Below the pieces are notes generated by a model, which worked only from the letters and a program-made list of their open reading frames with translations, was not told the origin of the DNA and searched no databases. From Achromobacter sp. MFA1 R4 (GTDB lineage: Bacteria; Pseudomonadota; Gammaproteobacteria; Burkholderiales; Burkholderiaceae_B): a stretch of 64,000 nucleotides of DNA. This document shows positions 1 through 8,415 of the stretch, piece by piece (within the stretch, counting starts at the first letter, position 1; each line of letters starts with the position of its first letter). The stretch lies in contig NZ_LT707065.1 in assembly GCF_900156745.1 (NCBI RefSeq), positions 4,588,001-4,652,000 of the forward strand. The letters are read 5' to 3'. Both the position numbers and the translations under genes were made by a program.

Positions 1-125
1 TTCAATCCGACTACGTTGTTCACTTTCACTCCGGGAGACGTGGGGGCTGTTCAATGGGCGGAAATGTTAGCACCATCGCCTGGCACCATCGCTTGGCAAC
101 CCCGCCTGGCACCACCCCCCGGGCC

Positions 126-665
126 TCAGCCGCCGTCCTTGCGGTACGACGAAGGCGTCAGCGGCGGAAGCTTGTCCAGGGGCGTCTTGCGCGGATTGCG
201 CGCGCCGCTGGCCGCCTTGAACAGCATGAAGGCAAAGAAGGCCAGGAAGAGTGCGGGCATCAACTCGTCGAATTCGAATTCAGGACTGTGCAGCGCCCGG
301 AAGGCGATGTTCGCGGCGGCCCAGCCCGCCATGATGCCGGCAATCATCAGCACGACGCCAATCTTGCGCTGGCGCGCGCGCCGGGCGAGCGTGAGCGTGA
401 CGTCGTCCGGCTGGCCGGGGACGGACGCCACCGGCGCGTGCGTGGTGCGCGAGTGGGGAGCAGGGGACGCGGTATTGCCCCAGGGGGCATCGGACAGCGA
501 GCCGGGCGTGGCGGACGGCGTAGCCGGGACGGGCGCGGGCGCCTGCTGGGCCGGCCTGCGGCCTTCCCGTCGGCTTGCGATGTGGCCGGGCGACCCGCCT
601 GCGCGGGTCAGCTCTTCGATATAGCGCGCGAAATCGCCGTTCTTGGGCTCGGCATCGATGGCCAT
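126..665 (-). CDS. small two-helix membrane protein, unknown function
   Basis: 179 aa, starting at an ATG 13 bases after the stop of the dedA-like gene, so the two are probably co-transcribed. The first 100 residues are polar and rich in Pro, Ala and Arg, and look disordered and cytoplasmic. Two hydrophobic segments follow, at about 103-123 (IGVVLMIAGIMAGW) and 135-150 (MPALFLAFFAFMLF), then a short basic tail. I recognise no domain. The pairing with a DedA protein suggests an envelope role, but that is inference only. Confidence 0.7.
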   Translation of the reverse strand: MAIDAEPKNGDFARYIEELTRAGGSPGHIASRREGRRPAQQAPAPVPATPSATPGSLSDAPWGNTASPAPHSRTTHAPVASVPGQPDDVTLTLARRARQRKIGVVLMIAGIMAGWAAANIAFRALHSPEFEFDELMPALFLAFFAFMLFKAASGARNPRKTPLDKLPPLTPSSYRKDGG

Positions 666-678
666 GAGGCTCTCCGGA

Positions 679-1317
679 TCAATTGCCCCGCCGCACGCGC
701 ACCGGTTGGCGGCGCTTGCGCACCATGGCGAGGAGTAGCCCGCATCCTAGCAAAACCGACAGCCCGGCGCCGATCATCATGCCGATCTGCTGGGCGTTCT
801 CCGCCGCGCCCAGGCTGCGCGCGGTGATGTAGCCGGGCGCCAGCATTAGCGGCATCCAGAGCACGGCCGACAGCACGTTCGCCAACTGGAAGCGGGCTTG
901 CGTCATGCCCATCACGCCGGCCACGGTGGGAATGGTGGACCGGATGGGGCCCAGGAAGCGGCCGATCAGCACCGACGCAAAGCCGTAGCGGTAAAAGAAC
1001 AGGCGGGCACGCGCCACGGCGGTCCGCTGCTGCTTGAGGGGCCAGCGCCGCAGCACCCCCGGTCCCGCCCAGCGCCCAAGCCAGTACGACAGGGCATCGC
1101 CGACGATGGCGCCCGCGACGCCCCAGGCCACCACGCCCCATGGCGATAAGGTGCCGGAGCCGATGAGGCCGCCGGTGAGCAGCATCAGGGCCGTGGCGGG
1201 AATGAACAGGCCCAGGAGTACGATGGACTCGCCCAACGTGAGCAGGAATGTAATCGGCCCGGCCCAGGCCTGATTGGCTTCGATGAACTGGCCGATCTGG
1301 GTGATGTATTCATCCAT
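679..1317 (-). CDS. DedA family inner-membrane protein
   Basis: 212 aa, the usual DedA size. DedA/SNARE-associated proteins are polytopic membrane proteins that take part in lipid carrier recycling and envelope homeostasis. The family signature is visible: an N-terminal membrane segment with LGESIVLLGLFIPATA, the GDALSYWLGRWAG stretch, and the GRFLGPIRSTIPTVAGVMGM motif around residues 120-140. It then ends in two hydrophobic helices. The ATG at 1317 is the only well placed start. It is divergent from the YdjM-like gene and precedes a small membrane protein on the same strand. Confidence 0.9.
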   Translation of the reverse strand: MDEYITQIGQFIEANQAWAGPITFLLTLGESIVLLGLFIPATALMLLTGGLIGSGTLSPWGVVAWGVAGAIVGDALSYWLGRWAGPGVLRRWPLKQQRTAVARARLFFYRYGFASVLIGRFLGPIRSTIPTVAGVMGMTQARFQLANVLSAVLWMPLMLAPGYITARSLGAAENAQQIGMMIGAGLSVLLGCGLLLAMVRKRRQPVRVRRGN

Positions 1318-1423
1318 GGATGCAAAGTTGAAAATTAGCTGAACGCAATCGGGTATGTTAACGCCTGCGCGGCCGGCCGAAAGACGCCTCGGCCATATGG
1401 CGCAGGCTCAACGTTGGAGAAAC

Positions 1424-2464
1424 ATGGATTCAGTTACACAGGCGGTGCTGGGCGCAGGCATTCAGGGCGCGATGCTGGGGCGCGTGCAGGGACGACGGGC
1501 CCTGTTCTATGGCGCGGCGCTGGCCACCGTGCCCGATCTGGACGTCCTGATGAGCTACCCGGACCCGGTATCGCTCATGACCTATCACCGGGGCTTTTCG
1601 CATTCGGTCTTCGTGCTGACCGCCGTGGCCATCGTGCTGGCCTGGTTGATCCGCAAATTCCGGCCCAACCCGGGCTACAGCGGGCGCCGGTTGTTCCTGA
1701 CGCTATGGCTGGTGCTGGTGACGCATCCCATCCTGGATTCGTTCACGGTCTACGGAACCCAGTTGTTCTGGCCGCTCGCGCTGACGCCGGAAAGCTGGTC
1801 GGCCGTCTTCATCATCGATCCGGTCTATACCGTGCCGCTCCTGCTGGGGGTCCTGTTCGCCTTTGCCGCCGGCATGACGCTTACCGCGCGGCGCGTGCTG
1901 GTGGCCACGCTTGCATTCAGCACCGCGTACCTGGGGTTCGGACTGGCGGGACGCATGGCGGCCGAGCAGCGCGTACGCGACGCGCTGCAGGGACAGGGCA
2001 TCACCGTGGGGGAATTGCGCGCCATTCCCATGCCGTTCAATACCCTGGTGTGGCGCGTGATCGCCAAGGACGGCAACGGCAACTATTACGAAGCGGTCAG
2101 CAGCCTCTTTGACCGCGGTCCGCCGGAATGGGTGCGCCTGCCTCTGAATCCCGAGACAGGCCGCGTCCTGGCGGGCGTGCCCCTGCATGAGCGCCTGCGC
2201 TGGTTCACGGACGATTGGCTGCGGTATGACGTGGTGGGCGACGCTCTGGTGGTCTCGGACCTGCGCATGGGCATGGCCGGGCATTACACGTTTCGCTTCA
2301 AGATGGCCCAGCGCGCGCCGGACGGCGCCTGGGCGGCAGTCACGCCCTCCGTCTGGCCGAGCGACCGGGGCGGCTGGAATGAATTCAAGCTGGTCCTGGC
2401 CCGCATCCTGGACGGGCAACCGCCGCTGCCCCTGGCGCAATGGGCAGAGCAGGCGACAAAGTAG
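1424..2464 (+). CDS. YdjM-like membrane-bound metal-dependent hydrolase family protein
   Basis: 346 aa. The start at 1424 (MDSVTQAVLG) is chosen over an upstream frame opening at 1355 because a GGAG ribosome site sits just before it and the protein then begins as the family does. The first 200 residues match the PF04307 membrane hydrolase family (YdjM): MDSVTQ start, PDLDVL and HRGFSHS with putative metal-binding Asp and His, and four or five hydrophobic helices. The last 140 residues form a soluble extension absent from the roughly 200-residue E. coli protein. The biochemical reaction of this family is unproven. Confidence 0.85.
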   Translation: MDSVTQAVLGAGIQGAMLGRVQGRRALFYGAALATVPDLDVLMSYPDPVSLMTYHRGFSHSVFVLTAVAIVLAWLIRKFRPNPGYSGRRLFLTLWLVLVTHPILDSFTVYGTQLFWPLALTPESWSAVFIIDPVYTVPLLLGVLFAFAAGMTLTARRVLVATLAFSTAYLGFGLAGRMAAEQRVRDALQGQGITVGELRAIPMPFNTLVWRVIAKDGNGNYYEAVSSLFDRGPPEWVRLPLNPETGRVLAGVPLHERLRWFTDDWLRYDVVGDALVVSDLRMGMAGHYTFRFKMAQRAPDGAWAAVTPSVWPSDRGGWNEFKLVLARILDGQPPLPLAQWAEQATK

Positions 2465-2528
2465 GCCGCGCCCGCGCCACCCGATGCAGGCCCCCGTGAG
2501 TAGGGGGCTTTTTCTTGCGCCGCGCGTA

Positions 2529-2558
2529 TTGACCGGTTTCCATCGCTTGCATTATTCT
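2529..2558 (+). promoter_or_regulatory. predicted sigma-70 promoter of the iclR-type gene
   Basis: TTGACC at 2529-2534 and TATTCT at 2553-2558 are 18 bases apart. The start point would fall beside the palindromic operator at 2572-2598, which fits repression by the encoded regulator. Predicted by eye only. Confidence 0.45.
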
Positions 2559-2571
2559 TGTTCACTAATAA

Positions 2572-2598
2572 GGAACTTATGTTCCGTTTTATGGAACA
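2572..2598 (+). promoter_or_regulatory. palindromic operator, probable IclR-type autoregulatory site
   Basis: A perfect inverted repeat TGTTCC-N7-GGAACA occupies 2580-2598, three bases before the ATG of the IclR gene. A further GGAAC at 2572-2576 makes a second, overlapping palindrome (GGAAC-ttat-GTTCC). IclR-family regulators commonly bind such dyads over their own promoter. The binding partner is inferred from position. Confidence 0.6.
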
Positions 2599-2601
2599 AG
2601 C

Positions 2602-3369
2602 ATGAGTATTCTCGATGGCGTCCAACGCGTGCTTTCCCTCTATGCGGAAGGCGCGGCCGAGCTGAGCTTCACCGAAGTCGCGGCCCGCCTGGCCATGCCC
2701 AAAAGCACGGCCTCGCGTCTGCTGAACCAGATGCAGCATTACGGGCTGCTCGACCAGGACGCGGCCACGCGCCGCTATCGGCCGGGCGCCATGCTGGCGC
2801 AGGCCGTGCGCGCCGGCATGGCCGCCACGCCGCTGGACGAGGCCTGCCGCGCCGTGCTCGCCCGCCTGTCCGACGACAGCGGGCTGACGGCCTATCTCTC
2901 CACGCTGAACCAGCGCGAAACCGTCGTGCTGCAGCGGCTGAACGGCTCGCATCCCGTGCAGGTGCTGTCGCCGCCCGGTTCGCGCCGCGCCGCCTCGGGC
3001 ACGGCGATGGGGCGGGCGTTGCTGTCGCGCCTGACCGACACTGAATTCCAGGCCCTGTATGGCGCGGACCCCGCGCAGCCCTTGCCCGTCGAAGGGCGCG
3101 ACTGCCCGGCCACCGTCGGCGATCTGGCGCACCGCTTGGCGCGGACGCGCGCGGACCATTGCGCCGTCGCGATCGACGAGGCCATGCCCGGAATCGGCGC
3201 CGTGGCCGCGGCGGTCCGTGACCCTGCCACCGGCGAACTGCGCGGCCTGTGCCTGTCGTTCGTGTCGTTCCAGGCCGACGCCGCCCGCGTTGCCGTGCTG
3301 CGCGAATCCGTGCTGCAACAGGTGGGGGCGCTGGGCCGCGAGCTCAACGATCCCTACTGGCTCACCTGA
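2602..3369 (+). CDS. IclR family transcriptional regulator
   Basis: 255 aa, typical IclR length. The N-terminal winged helix-turn-helix is at about 1-65 (SFTEVAARLAMPKSTASRLL is the recognition region). A C-terminal effector-binding domain follows, with the familiar RRAASGTAMGRALLSRLT stretch. These proteins usually control a neighbouring catabolic operon in response to a small-molecule ligand. The next gene, pepE, starts 100 bases downstream on the same strand, so the regulator probably governs pepE-DUF1177-aroM and perhaps the binding protein, as well as itself through the dyad just upstream. The ligand is unknown. Confidence 0.9.
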   Translation: MSILDGVQRVLSLYAEGAAELSFTEVAARLAMPKSTASRLLNQMQHYGLLDQDAATRRYRPGAMLAQAVRAGMAATPLDEACRAVLARLSDDSGLTAYLSTLNQRETVVLQRLNGSHPVQVLSPPGSRRAASGTAMGRALLSRLTDTEFQALYGADPAQPLPVEGRDCPATVGDLAHRLARTRADHCAVAIDEAMPGIGAVAAAVRDPATGELRGLCLSFVSFQADAARVAVLRESVLQQVGALGRELNDPYWLT

Positions 3370-3469
3370 CCGATTTCCGGGACGCGACGGCATCGGCCGC
3401 GCCAGACCGGCTTTCAGGCCCGCTTCCCGCCACCCGCTTCCAGAACCTTTTACCTATCGGACCTTTTCC

Positions 3470-4174
3470 ATGAACCTTCTGCTCCTCAGCAACTCCAGCA
3501 GCGATGCCGGTTATCTGGTGCACGCCATGCCCGACATCCGCGAGCTGATCGAATCCCTGCCGCAAGGCGCCCGCGCGGTGTTCGTGCCCTACGCGGGCGT
3601 CACGCGCAACTGGGACGACTACACCGCGCTGGTCGCTTCGGCGCTGGCGGACACGGGGCTGGACATCCAGGGCCTGCACCGCGCGCAGGATCCGGTCGCG
3701 GCGCTGGAAGCGGCGGCGGTCATCATCGTCGGGGGCGGCAACACGTTCAACCTGCTGGGCCAGTTGCGACGCCAGGGTCTGCTCGAGGCCGTGGCGCGCC
3801 GCGTGCGCGCGGGGGCGGCCTACCTGGGTTGGAGCGCAGGTTCCAACCTGACGTGCCCCACCATCTGCACCACCAATGACATGCCCATCACGGACCCGCA
3901 GGGCTTCGATGCGCTGGGCCTGGTGTCCTTCCAGATCAACCCGCACTACACCAATGCCCACCCGCCCGGGCATCGCGGAGAAACCCGCGCCCAGCGCCTG
4001 GCGGAGTTCTGCACCCTGAATCCCGCCATGCCCGTGCTGGGGCTGCCCGAAGGCGCCGCGCTGCGCGTGCGCGGCGACAAGATCGCCCTGGTCGGCCCGC
4101 ACGATGCGCCGCTCTTCCTGGGCACGGGCGAACCGCGCGTGTTCCGCCCCGGTCCGGTGGAGATCCCGGCATGA
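3470..4174 (+). CDS. pepE: dipeptidase E (peptidase family S51)
   Basis: 234 aa; E. coli PepE has 229. PepE hydrolyses Asp-X dipeptides in the cytoplasm with a Ser-His-Asp triad on a class-I amidotransferase-like fold. The nucleophile elbow GWSAG puts Ser at 122, NDMPI gives an acidic residue at 137, and INPHYTNAH gives His159. The ETRAQR segment after it also matches PepE. The start at 3470 gives MNLLLLSNSS, as in the family. Its stop overlaps the next ATG by four bases (ATGA), showing translational coupling to the DUF1177 gene. The real substrate in this cluster may differ from that in E. coli. Confidence 0.9.
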   Translation: MNLLLLSNSSSDAGYLVHAMPDIRELIESLPQGARAVFVPYAGVTRNWDDYTALVASALADTGLDIQGLHRAQDPVAALEAAAVIIVGGGNTFNLLGQLRRQGLLEAVARRVRAGAAYLGWSAGSNLTCPTICTTNDMPITDPQGFDALGLVSFQINPHYTNAHPPGHRGETRAQRLAEFCTLNPAMPVLGLPEGAALRVRGDKIALVGPHDAPLFLGTGEPRVFRPGPVEIPA

Positions 4175-5100
4175 AGCAGGTGATCGACGTCATCGAATTG
4201 CTGTCGTCCGCGCATGTCACGGGCGAGGCGGTTGCGCAGGTGCTGCGCGACGCCGGCAATTGCGATGTGCAAGTGACGCGCCTCGAGCGCGACGGATTGT
4301 CGACGGATTTCCTGTCCATCGTCATCCCGGGCGCGGACGCGTCGGCGCCGCAACTGGGCATCGTCGGGCGGCTGGGCGGCATCGGCGCGCGCCCCGCCGT
4401 GACGGGCCTGGTCTCCGACAGCGACGGCGCCGTGGTCGCGATCGCGGCCGCGCTCAAGTTGATGGCGATGGCACGGCAGGGCGACGTGCTGCCCGGCACG
4501 GTCCGCATCCGCACGCACATCTGCCCGCGCGCCGGCACCCGGCCGCATCATCCGGTGCCGATGATGCGCTCGCCGTTTCCCATGCGCGAAATGATGTCGC
4601 ACGAAGTCGACCCGCGCATGGACGCGATCCTGTCGGTGGACACGACGCGCGGCAACCGCCTGGTCAACAAGCGCGGCGTGGCGCTTACGCCCGTGGCCAA
4701 GCAGGGCTACCTGCTGCGCATCCCCGAGACCATGCTGGACGTGATGGGCTGGGTCAGCGGCGAACTGCCGGTGACGCTGCCTTTGACCACCCAGGACATC
4801 ACGCCCTACGAGAACGGCCTGTGGCACGTGAACTCGCTGATGCAGCCGGCCATCGTCACGGACGCGCCGGTGGTCGGCGTGGCGCTGACGGCGCAGACCA
4901 CCGTGCCCGGTTGCGCCACCGGCGTCACCAACGCCGTGGACGCGGATGTCGCCATGCGCTTCTGCATCGAGATCGCCAAGCTCTACGGCCAGGGCGCCAT
5001 GACCTTCTTCGACGACACCGAATGGCGCGCGCTGCAGGCCCGCTACGGGTCGATGGCGCACCTGCAGACCGTGGGCCGCGAAGACGGAGCCACGCCATGA
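4171..5100 (+). CDS. DUF1177 family protein, unknown function
   Basis: 309 aa, overlapping pepE at its start and the aroM-like gene at its end by four bases each (ATGA). It looks like the DUF1177 family, for which no reaction is known. Visible features are a Gly-rich IVGRLGGIGARPA segment near residue 70, a conserved-looking HICPRAGTRPHHPVPMM stretch with several His residues at about 113-130, and VPGCATGVTNAVDADVAMRF near 245. No signal peptide or membrane helix is seen, so it should be cytosolic. The His/Asp-rich segment suggests a metal enzyme, but this is a guess. Confidence 0.8.
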   Translation: MKQVIDVIELLSSAHVTGEAVAQVLRDAGNCDVQVTRLERDGLSTDFLSIVIPGADASAPQLGIVGRLGGIGARPAVTGLVSDSDGAVVAIAAALKLMAMARQGDVLPGTVRIRTHICPRAGTRPHHPVPMMRSPFPMREMMSHEVDPRMDAILSVDTTRGNRLVNKRGVALTPVAKQGYLLRIPETMLDVMGWVSGELPVTLPLTTQDITPYENGLWHVNSLMQPAIVTDAPVVGVALTAQTTVPGCATGVTNAVDADVAMRFCIEIAKLYGQGAMTFFDDTEWRALQARYGSMAHLQTVGREDGATP

Positions 5101-5786
5101 GCGTGCGCACGCCGCGCCGCGTCGCGTTCTTCACCATCGGCCAATCGCCGCGCAGCGACGTCGTGCCCGAGATGGCGCCCGTGCTGGGCGCGCACGTGCG
5201 CATCGATGAGTTCGGCGCGCTGGACGGGCTGGACGCCGCGGGCCTGGCCGCGCTGGCGCCGCGTCCGCGCGAATACCGTTTCGCCACGCGCATGCGCGAC
5301 GGCTCCCAGATCGAACTGGACGCGGCCGCCGCCGAGGCGCGCCTGGCGGACGTGATGCGGCAGGCGGACGGCCAGGGCTACGACGTCCTGGTGCCGCTGT
5401 GCACCGGCACGGCGATCGCGCCGATGCGCACGCTTGTGGTGGAGCCGCAGCAAGTCGTGGACCACCTCGTCGCGGGCCTCGCGCAGCACTGCCGTAAGGT
5501 GGGGCTGGTGGTGCCGCTGCAAGCACAGGTCGACGCGTTTCACATGGCCGTGCCGCTGGAATGCGAGACGCAGGTGGTGCATGCCTCGCCCTATGAGCCC
5601 GACGCGCAGCAGGCCGCGCGCAACTTCGAGGCCGCGGGCCGGGCGCTGGCGTCGTGCGACCTGATCGTCATGCATTGCATGGGCTATGCGCAGCGCATGC
5701 GCCAGGCGGTGGCCGAGGCATCGGGCCGTCCCGTGCTGCTGTCCAACCGCCTGGTCGCGCAGGCGCTTGCGCAACTATTGGAATAA
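5097..5786 (+). CDS. AroM family protein
   Basis: 229 aa, similar in length to E. coli AroM (225), whose function is not established despite its name. The fold is expected to resemble Asp/Glu racemases. Matching parts are the N-terminal FFTIGQSPRSDVVPEM, the central VPLCTGTAIAP, and the C-terminal DLIVMHCMGYAQRMR followed by RPVLLSNRLVAQ. Cys residues at about 102 and 196 lie where racemase-like enzymes carry their catalytic thiols, a comparison made from memory. Translationally coupled to the DUF1177 gene. Confidence 0.85.
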   Translation: MSVRTPRRVAFFTIGQSPRSDVVPEMAPVLGAHVRIDEFGALDGLDAAGLAALAPRPREYRFATRMRDGSQIELDAAAAEARLADVMRQADGQGYDVLVPLCTGTAIAPMRTLVVEPQQVVDHLVAGLAQHCRKVGLVVPLQAQVDAFHMAVPLECETQVVHASPYEPDAQQAARNFEAAGRALASCDLIVMHCMGYAQRMRQAVAEASGRPVLLSNRLVAQALAQLLE

Positions 5787-5898
5787 CGCCGCCGGACGCA
5801 ATCCCGAAGCCCCGGCCGCGTCCTTTCGCGCGGTCGGTCCGGGCGAGCGGCGAGAGGAGACGAAGCCGACTTCGTCAATCATTGTTGGGAGTTTTTTC

Positions 5899-6888
5899 AT
5901 GTTCAGCCGTACCCTGCACCGCGCCGCTGGCGCACTGTTTGCCGTCACCGCGCTGGCGGCCACCTCCGCCCATGCCGCCGACGCCTGGAAGCCCGCCAAG
6001 CCGGTGCGCCTGCTCGTCGGCTTTGCCCCGGGCGGCTCGGCCGATACGCTGGCCCGCCTGTTGGCCGAGCCGCTCTCCGCGCGCCTGGGCCAGCCGGTCG
6101 TGGTCGAAAACCTGGCCGGCGCCGGCGGCAACATCATGGCCTACCGCCTGAGCCAGGCGCCCGCCGACGGCTACACCATCGGCATCGCCGCGGCCGGTTC
6201 CATGGCCATCACCCATGTCCTCAATCCCAAGGGCACGAACTACAAGCCCGCCGATTTCACCCCCATCACGTTGGCCGCCGTGCAGCCCAACGTCGTCATC
6301 GTGAACAAGGACGTGCCGGCCAACAACCTGGCCGAACTGAAGGAGTACTTCCAGAAGACCCCGACCGCCACCTATGGCACCGCGGGCGTGGGCATTTCCA
6401 ACCACCTGATCGCCGAGACCATGCTGTACAAGCTGGGCGTCAAGGTCCCCCACGCCGCCTACCGTGGCGCGGCGCCCGTGATCACCGACCTGCTCGGCGG
6501 CCACATCGCCATGACGATGGACAACATCTCCACCGCCGCGCCGCTGGCCTCGCAAGGCAAGGTGAAAGCCATCGCCGTGGCGTCGATCAAGCGCGCCGCC
6601 CAGTTGCCCAACGTCCCCACGCTGGACGAACAGGGACTGAAGGGCTTTGACATGCCCACGTGGCAGGGCGTGTTCGCCCCGGCCGGCCTGCCCGCCGACG
6701 TGCTGGCCGCCTATTACGCGGCCCTGCAGGACGTGCTGAAGCAGCCCGCTGTCGTGGAGAAGATGTCCGGCCTGGGCTCCGAGCCCGTCACCGGGATGGC
6801 GCCGGAAAAGTTCTCCGCGTTCCTGGAAAACGACCGCAAGCAATGGGCGGACATCGTCAAGGCCGCGAACATCAGCCTGGAGCAGTAA
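5899..6888 (+). CDS. Bug family periplasmic solute-binding protein (TctC-like)
   Basis: 329 aa, the usual Bug length. The ATG at 5899 opens a clear signal peptide (MFSRTLHRAAGALFAVTALA, cleaved after AHA). The mature part has the Bug hallmarks: PVRLLVGFAPGGSADTLAR, VVVENLAGAGG, the ADGYT turn and the AAYRGAAPVITDLLGGHI segment. Bug proteins capture carboxylates or other small acids for TctAB-type transporters. No tctA or tctB lies nearby, so this is an orphan, as is common in Bordetella relatives. It lies 112 bases after the aroM-like gene, so it may belong to that transcript and bring in its substrate. Confidence 0.92.
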   Translation: MFSRTLHRAAGALFAVTALAATSAHAADAWKPAKPVRLLVGFAPGGSADTLARLLAEPLSARLGQPVVVENLAGAGGNIMAYRLSQAPADGYTIGIAAAGSMAITHVLNPKGTNYKPADFTPITLAAVQPNVVIVNKDVPANNLAELKEYFQKTPTATYGTAGVGISNHLIAETMLYKLGVKVPHAAYRGAAPVITDLLGGHIAMTMDNISTAAPLASQGKVKAIAVASIKRAAQLPNVPTLDEQGLKGFDMPTWQGVFAPAGLPADVLAAYYAALQDVLKQPAVVEKMSGLGSEPVTGMAPEKFSAFLENDRKQWADIVKAANISLEQ

Positions 6889-6941
6889 ACACGCCGCAAG
6901 CCGGTTCAGGCAGGTTCAAGCCGGTTCACGCGCTGCAAGGC

Positions 6942-6976
6942 AAAACGCCAGACCCGTTACGGGTCTGGCGTTTTTT
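6942..6976 (+). terminator. Rho-independent terminator after the Bug gene
   Basis: Perfect stem AAAACGCCAGACCC / GGGTCTGGCGTTTT with a five-base loop and a run of six T. The reverse strand also ends in TTTT, so it may stop coaBC transcripts from the other side too. Confidence 0.9.
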
Positions 6977-7061
6977 CATGTCGATCCGGCTGACGATGCC
7001 GGGCGCGCCGGCAAACGCGGGCGGGTGTCGGCTTGGCGCAGCGATCCGATGCGTGTTCCGT

Positions 7062-8258
7062 TCAAACCGGCATGCGCGCCGCGATTTCCGCGATGAGGCG
7101 GCGCGCGGCGTCCAGCTTGTCGCCGGCCGGCAGCGGGTGCGTGCCCTGCGCGTCGAACAGCACCAGCTCGGTGGTGTCGGCGTCCATGACCTTGTGCGCA
7201 AGGTTGCCGACCAGCAGCGGGATGCCCTTGCGCGCGCGCTTGGCTTCCGCGTGTTCGGCCAGCTTTTCGGTTTCGGCCGCAAAGCCCACGCACCACGGGC
7301 CGTTTTCGAGCTTGGCCACTTCGGCCAGGATGTCCGGATTGGGTTCGAATTCCATCAACGGGGCGCCGCCGCCTTCGCTGGTTTTCTTCAGCTTCTGCGT
7401 GCTGACGTTCTTGACGCGCCAGTCCGCCACCGCGGCCACGGCGATGAAGATGTCGGCGTCGCCGACACTGGCCATGACGGCATCGTGCATCTGGCGGGCG
7501 GTGGTGACGGGCAGCGCGGTCACGCCGCGCGGAACGGGCAGGAACGTGGCGCCGGTGATCAGGGTGACGCGGGCGCCGGCCTCGCGCGCGGCGCGCGCCA
7601 GGGCGTAGCCTGTCTTGCCGGAAGACCGGTTGCTCAGCACGCGCACGGGGTCCACGGGTTCCGACGTGGGGCCGGCGGTCAGCAGCACGTGGCGGCCGGC
7701 CAGCAGCTTGGGCTGGAAGAAGGCGATCAGGTCGGTCAGCAGCTCATGGGCCTCGAGCATCCGGCCGTCGCCGGTTTCGCCGCAGGCCTGTTCGCCCGCC
7801 GCGGGGCCCAGCACGGTGACGCCGTCAGCGCGGAGCTGTTCGACGTTGCGCTGCGTGGCCGGGTTGGCCCACATTTCGCGGTTCATGGCGGGCGCCACCA
7901 GCAACGGACAGGCGCGCGCCAGGCACAGCGTGGACAGCAGGTCGTCGGCCATGCCGTGCGCCAGCTTGGCCATGAAGTCGGCGCTGGCGGGCGCGATCAA
8001 CACGGCGTCCGCGCCCCGCGTCAGGTCGATGTGCGCCATGTTGTTGGGCACGCGCGCGTCCCAGGCGTCCACGAACACGGGCCTGCCGGACAACGCCTGC
8101 ATGGTGACGGGCGTGATGAAGTGCGTGGCCGCCTCGGTCATCACCACGTCGACGGTGGCGCCTTGTTCGGTCATGCGCCGCACGAGCTCGGCGATTTTGT
8201 AGCAGGCGATGCCCCCGGTCAGTCCGAGGACGATGCGTTTGCGGGCGAGATCGAGCAT
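7062..8258 (-). CDS. coaBC: bifunctional phosphopantothenoylcysteine decarboxylase / phosphopantothenate-cysteine ligase
   Basis: 398 aa, standard length for CoaBC (Dfp). It carries out two consecutive cytosolic steps of coenzyme A synthesis: ligation of cysteine to phosphopantothenate, then FMN-dependent decarboxylation to phosphopantetheine. The N-terminal CoaC part (1-185) shows LTGGIACYK, the catalytic His76 in NNMAHIDLT, PAMNREMW at 123-130 and the active-site Cys159 in GEQACGE. The C-terminal CoaB part shows LLTAGPTSEPVDPVR, NRSSGKTG and the STQKLKK motif. It is the last gene of the ribF-ileS-lspA-coaBC run, 157 bases after lspA. Confidence 0.97.
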   Translation of the reverse strand: MLDLARKRIVLGLTGGIACYKIAELVRRMTEQGATVDVVMTEAATHFITPVTMQALSGRPVFVDAWDARVPNNMAHIDLTRGADAVLIAPASADFMAKLAHGMADDLLSTLCLARACPLLVAPAMNREMWANPATQRNVEQLRADGVTVLGPAAGEQACGETGDGRMLEAHELLTDLIAFFQPKLLAGRHVLLTAGPTSEPVDPVRVLSNRSSGKTGYALARAAREAGARVTLITGATFLPVPRGVTALPVTTARQMHDAVMASVGDADIFIAVAAVADWRVKNVSTQKLKKTSEGGGAPLMEFEPNPDILAEVAKLENGPWCVGFAAETEKLAEHAEAKRARKGIPLLVGNLAHKVMDADTTELVLFDAQGTHPLPAGDKLDAARRLIAEIAARMPV

Positions 8259-8415
8259 GAGGACGGGGCGACGGGTTCAGCGCCGCGAAATCGAGGAATT
8301 GAGAGGGATTTTATTCTGCATTGCCGCATCGCGCCGTTCGTCATGCCTTCAGGGGGCATCAAGCCGGACAAAAGCCGCAGGGGGCCGGGCAGGGCGCCGG
8401 CCCGCCTTGCGACCG

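Noticed and set aside
66..120. Short repeats of a TGGCACCATCGC type at the window start
   Set aside because: Two imperfect copies only, and the left context is missing, so no repeat family can be claimed.
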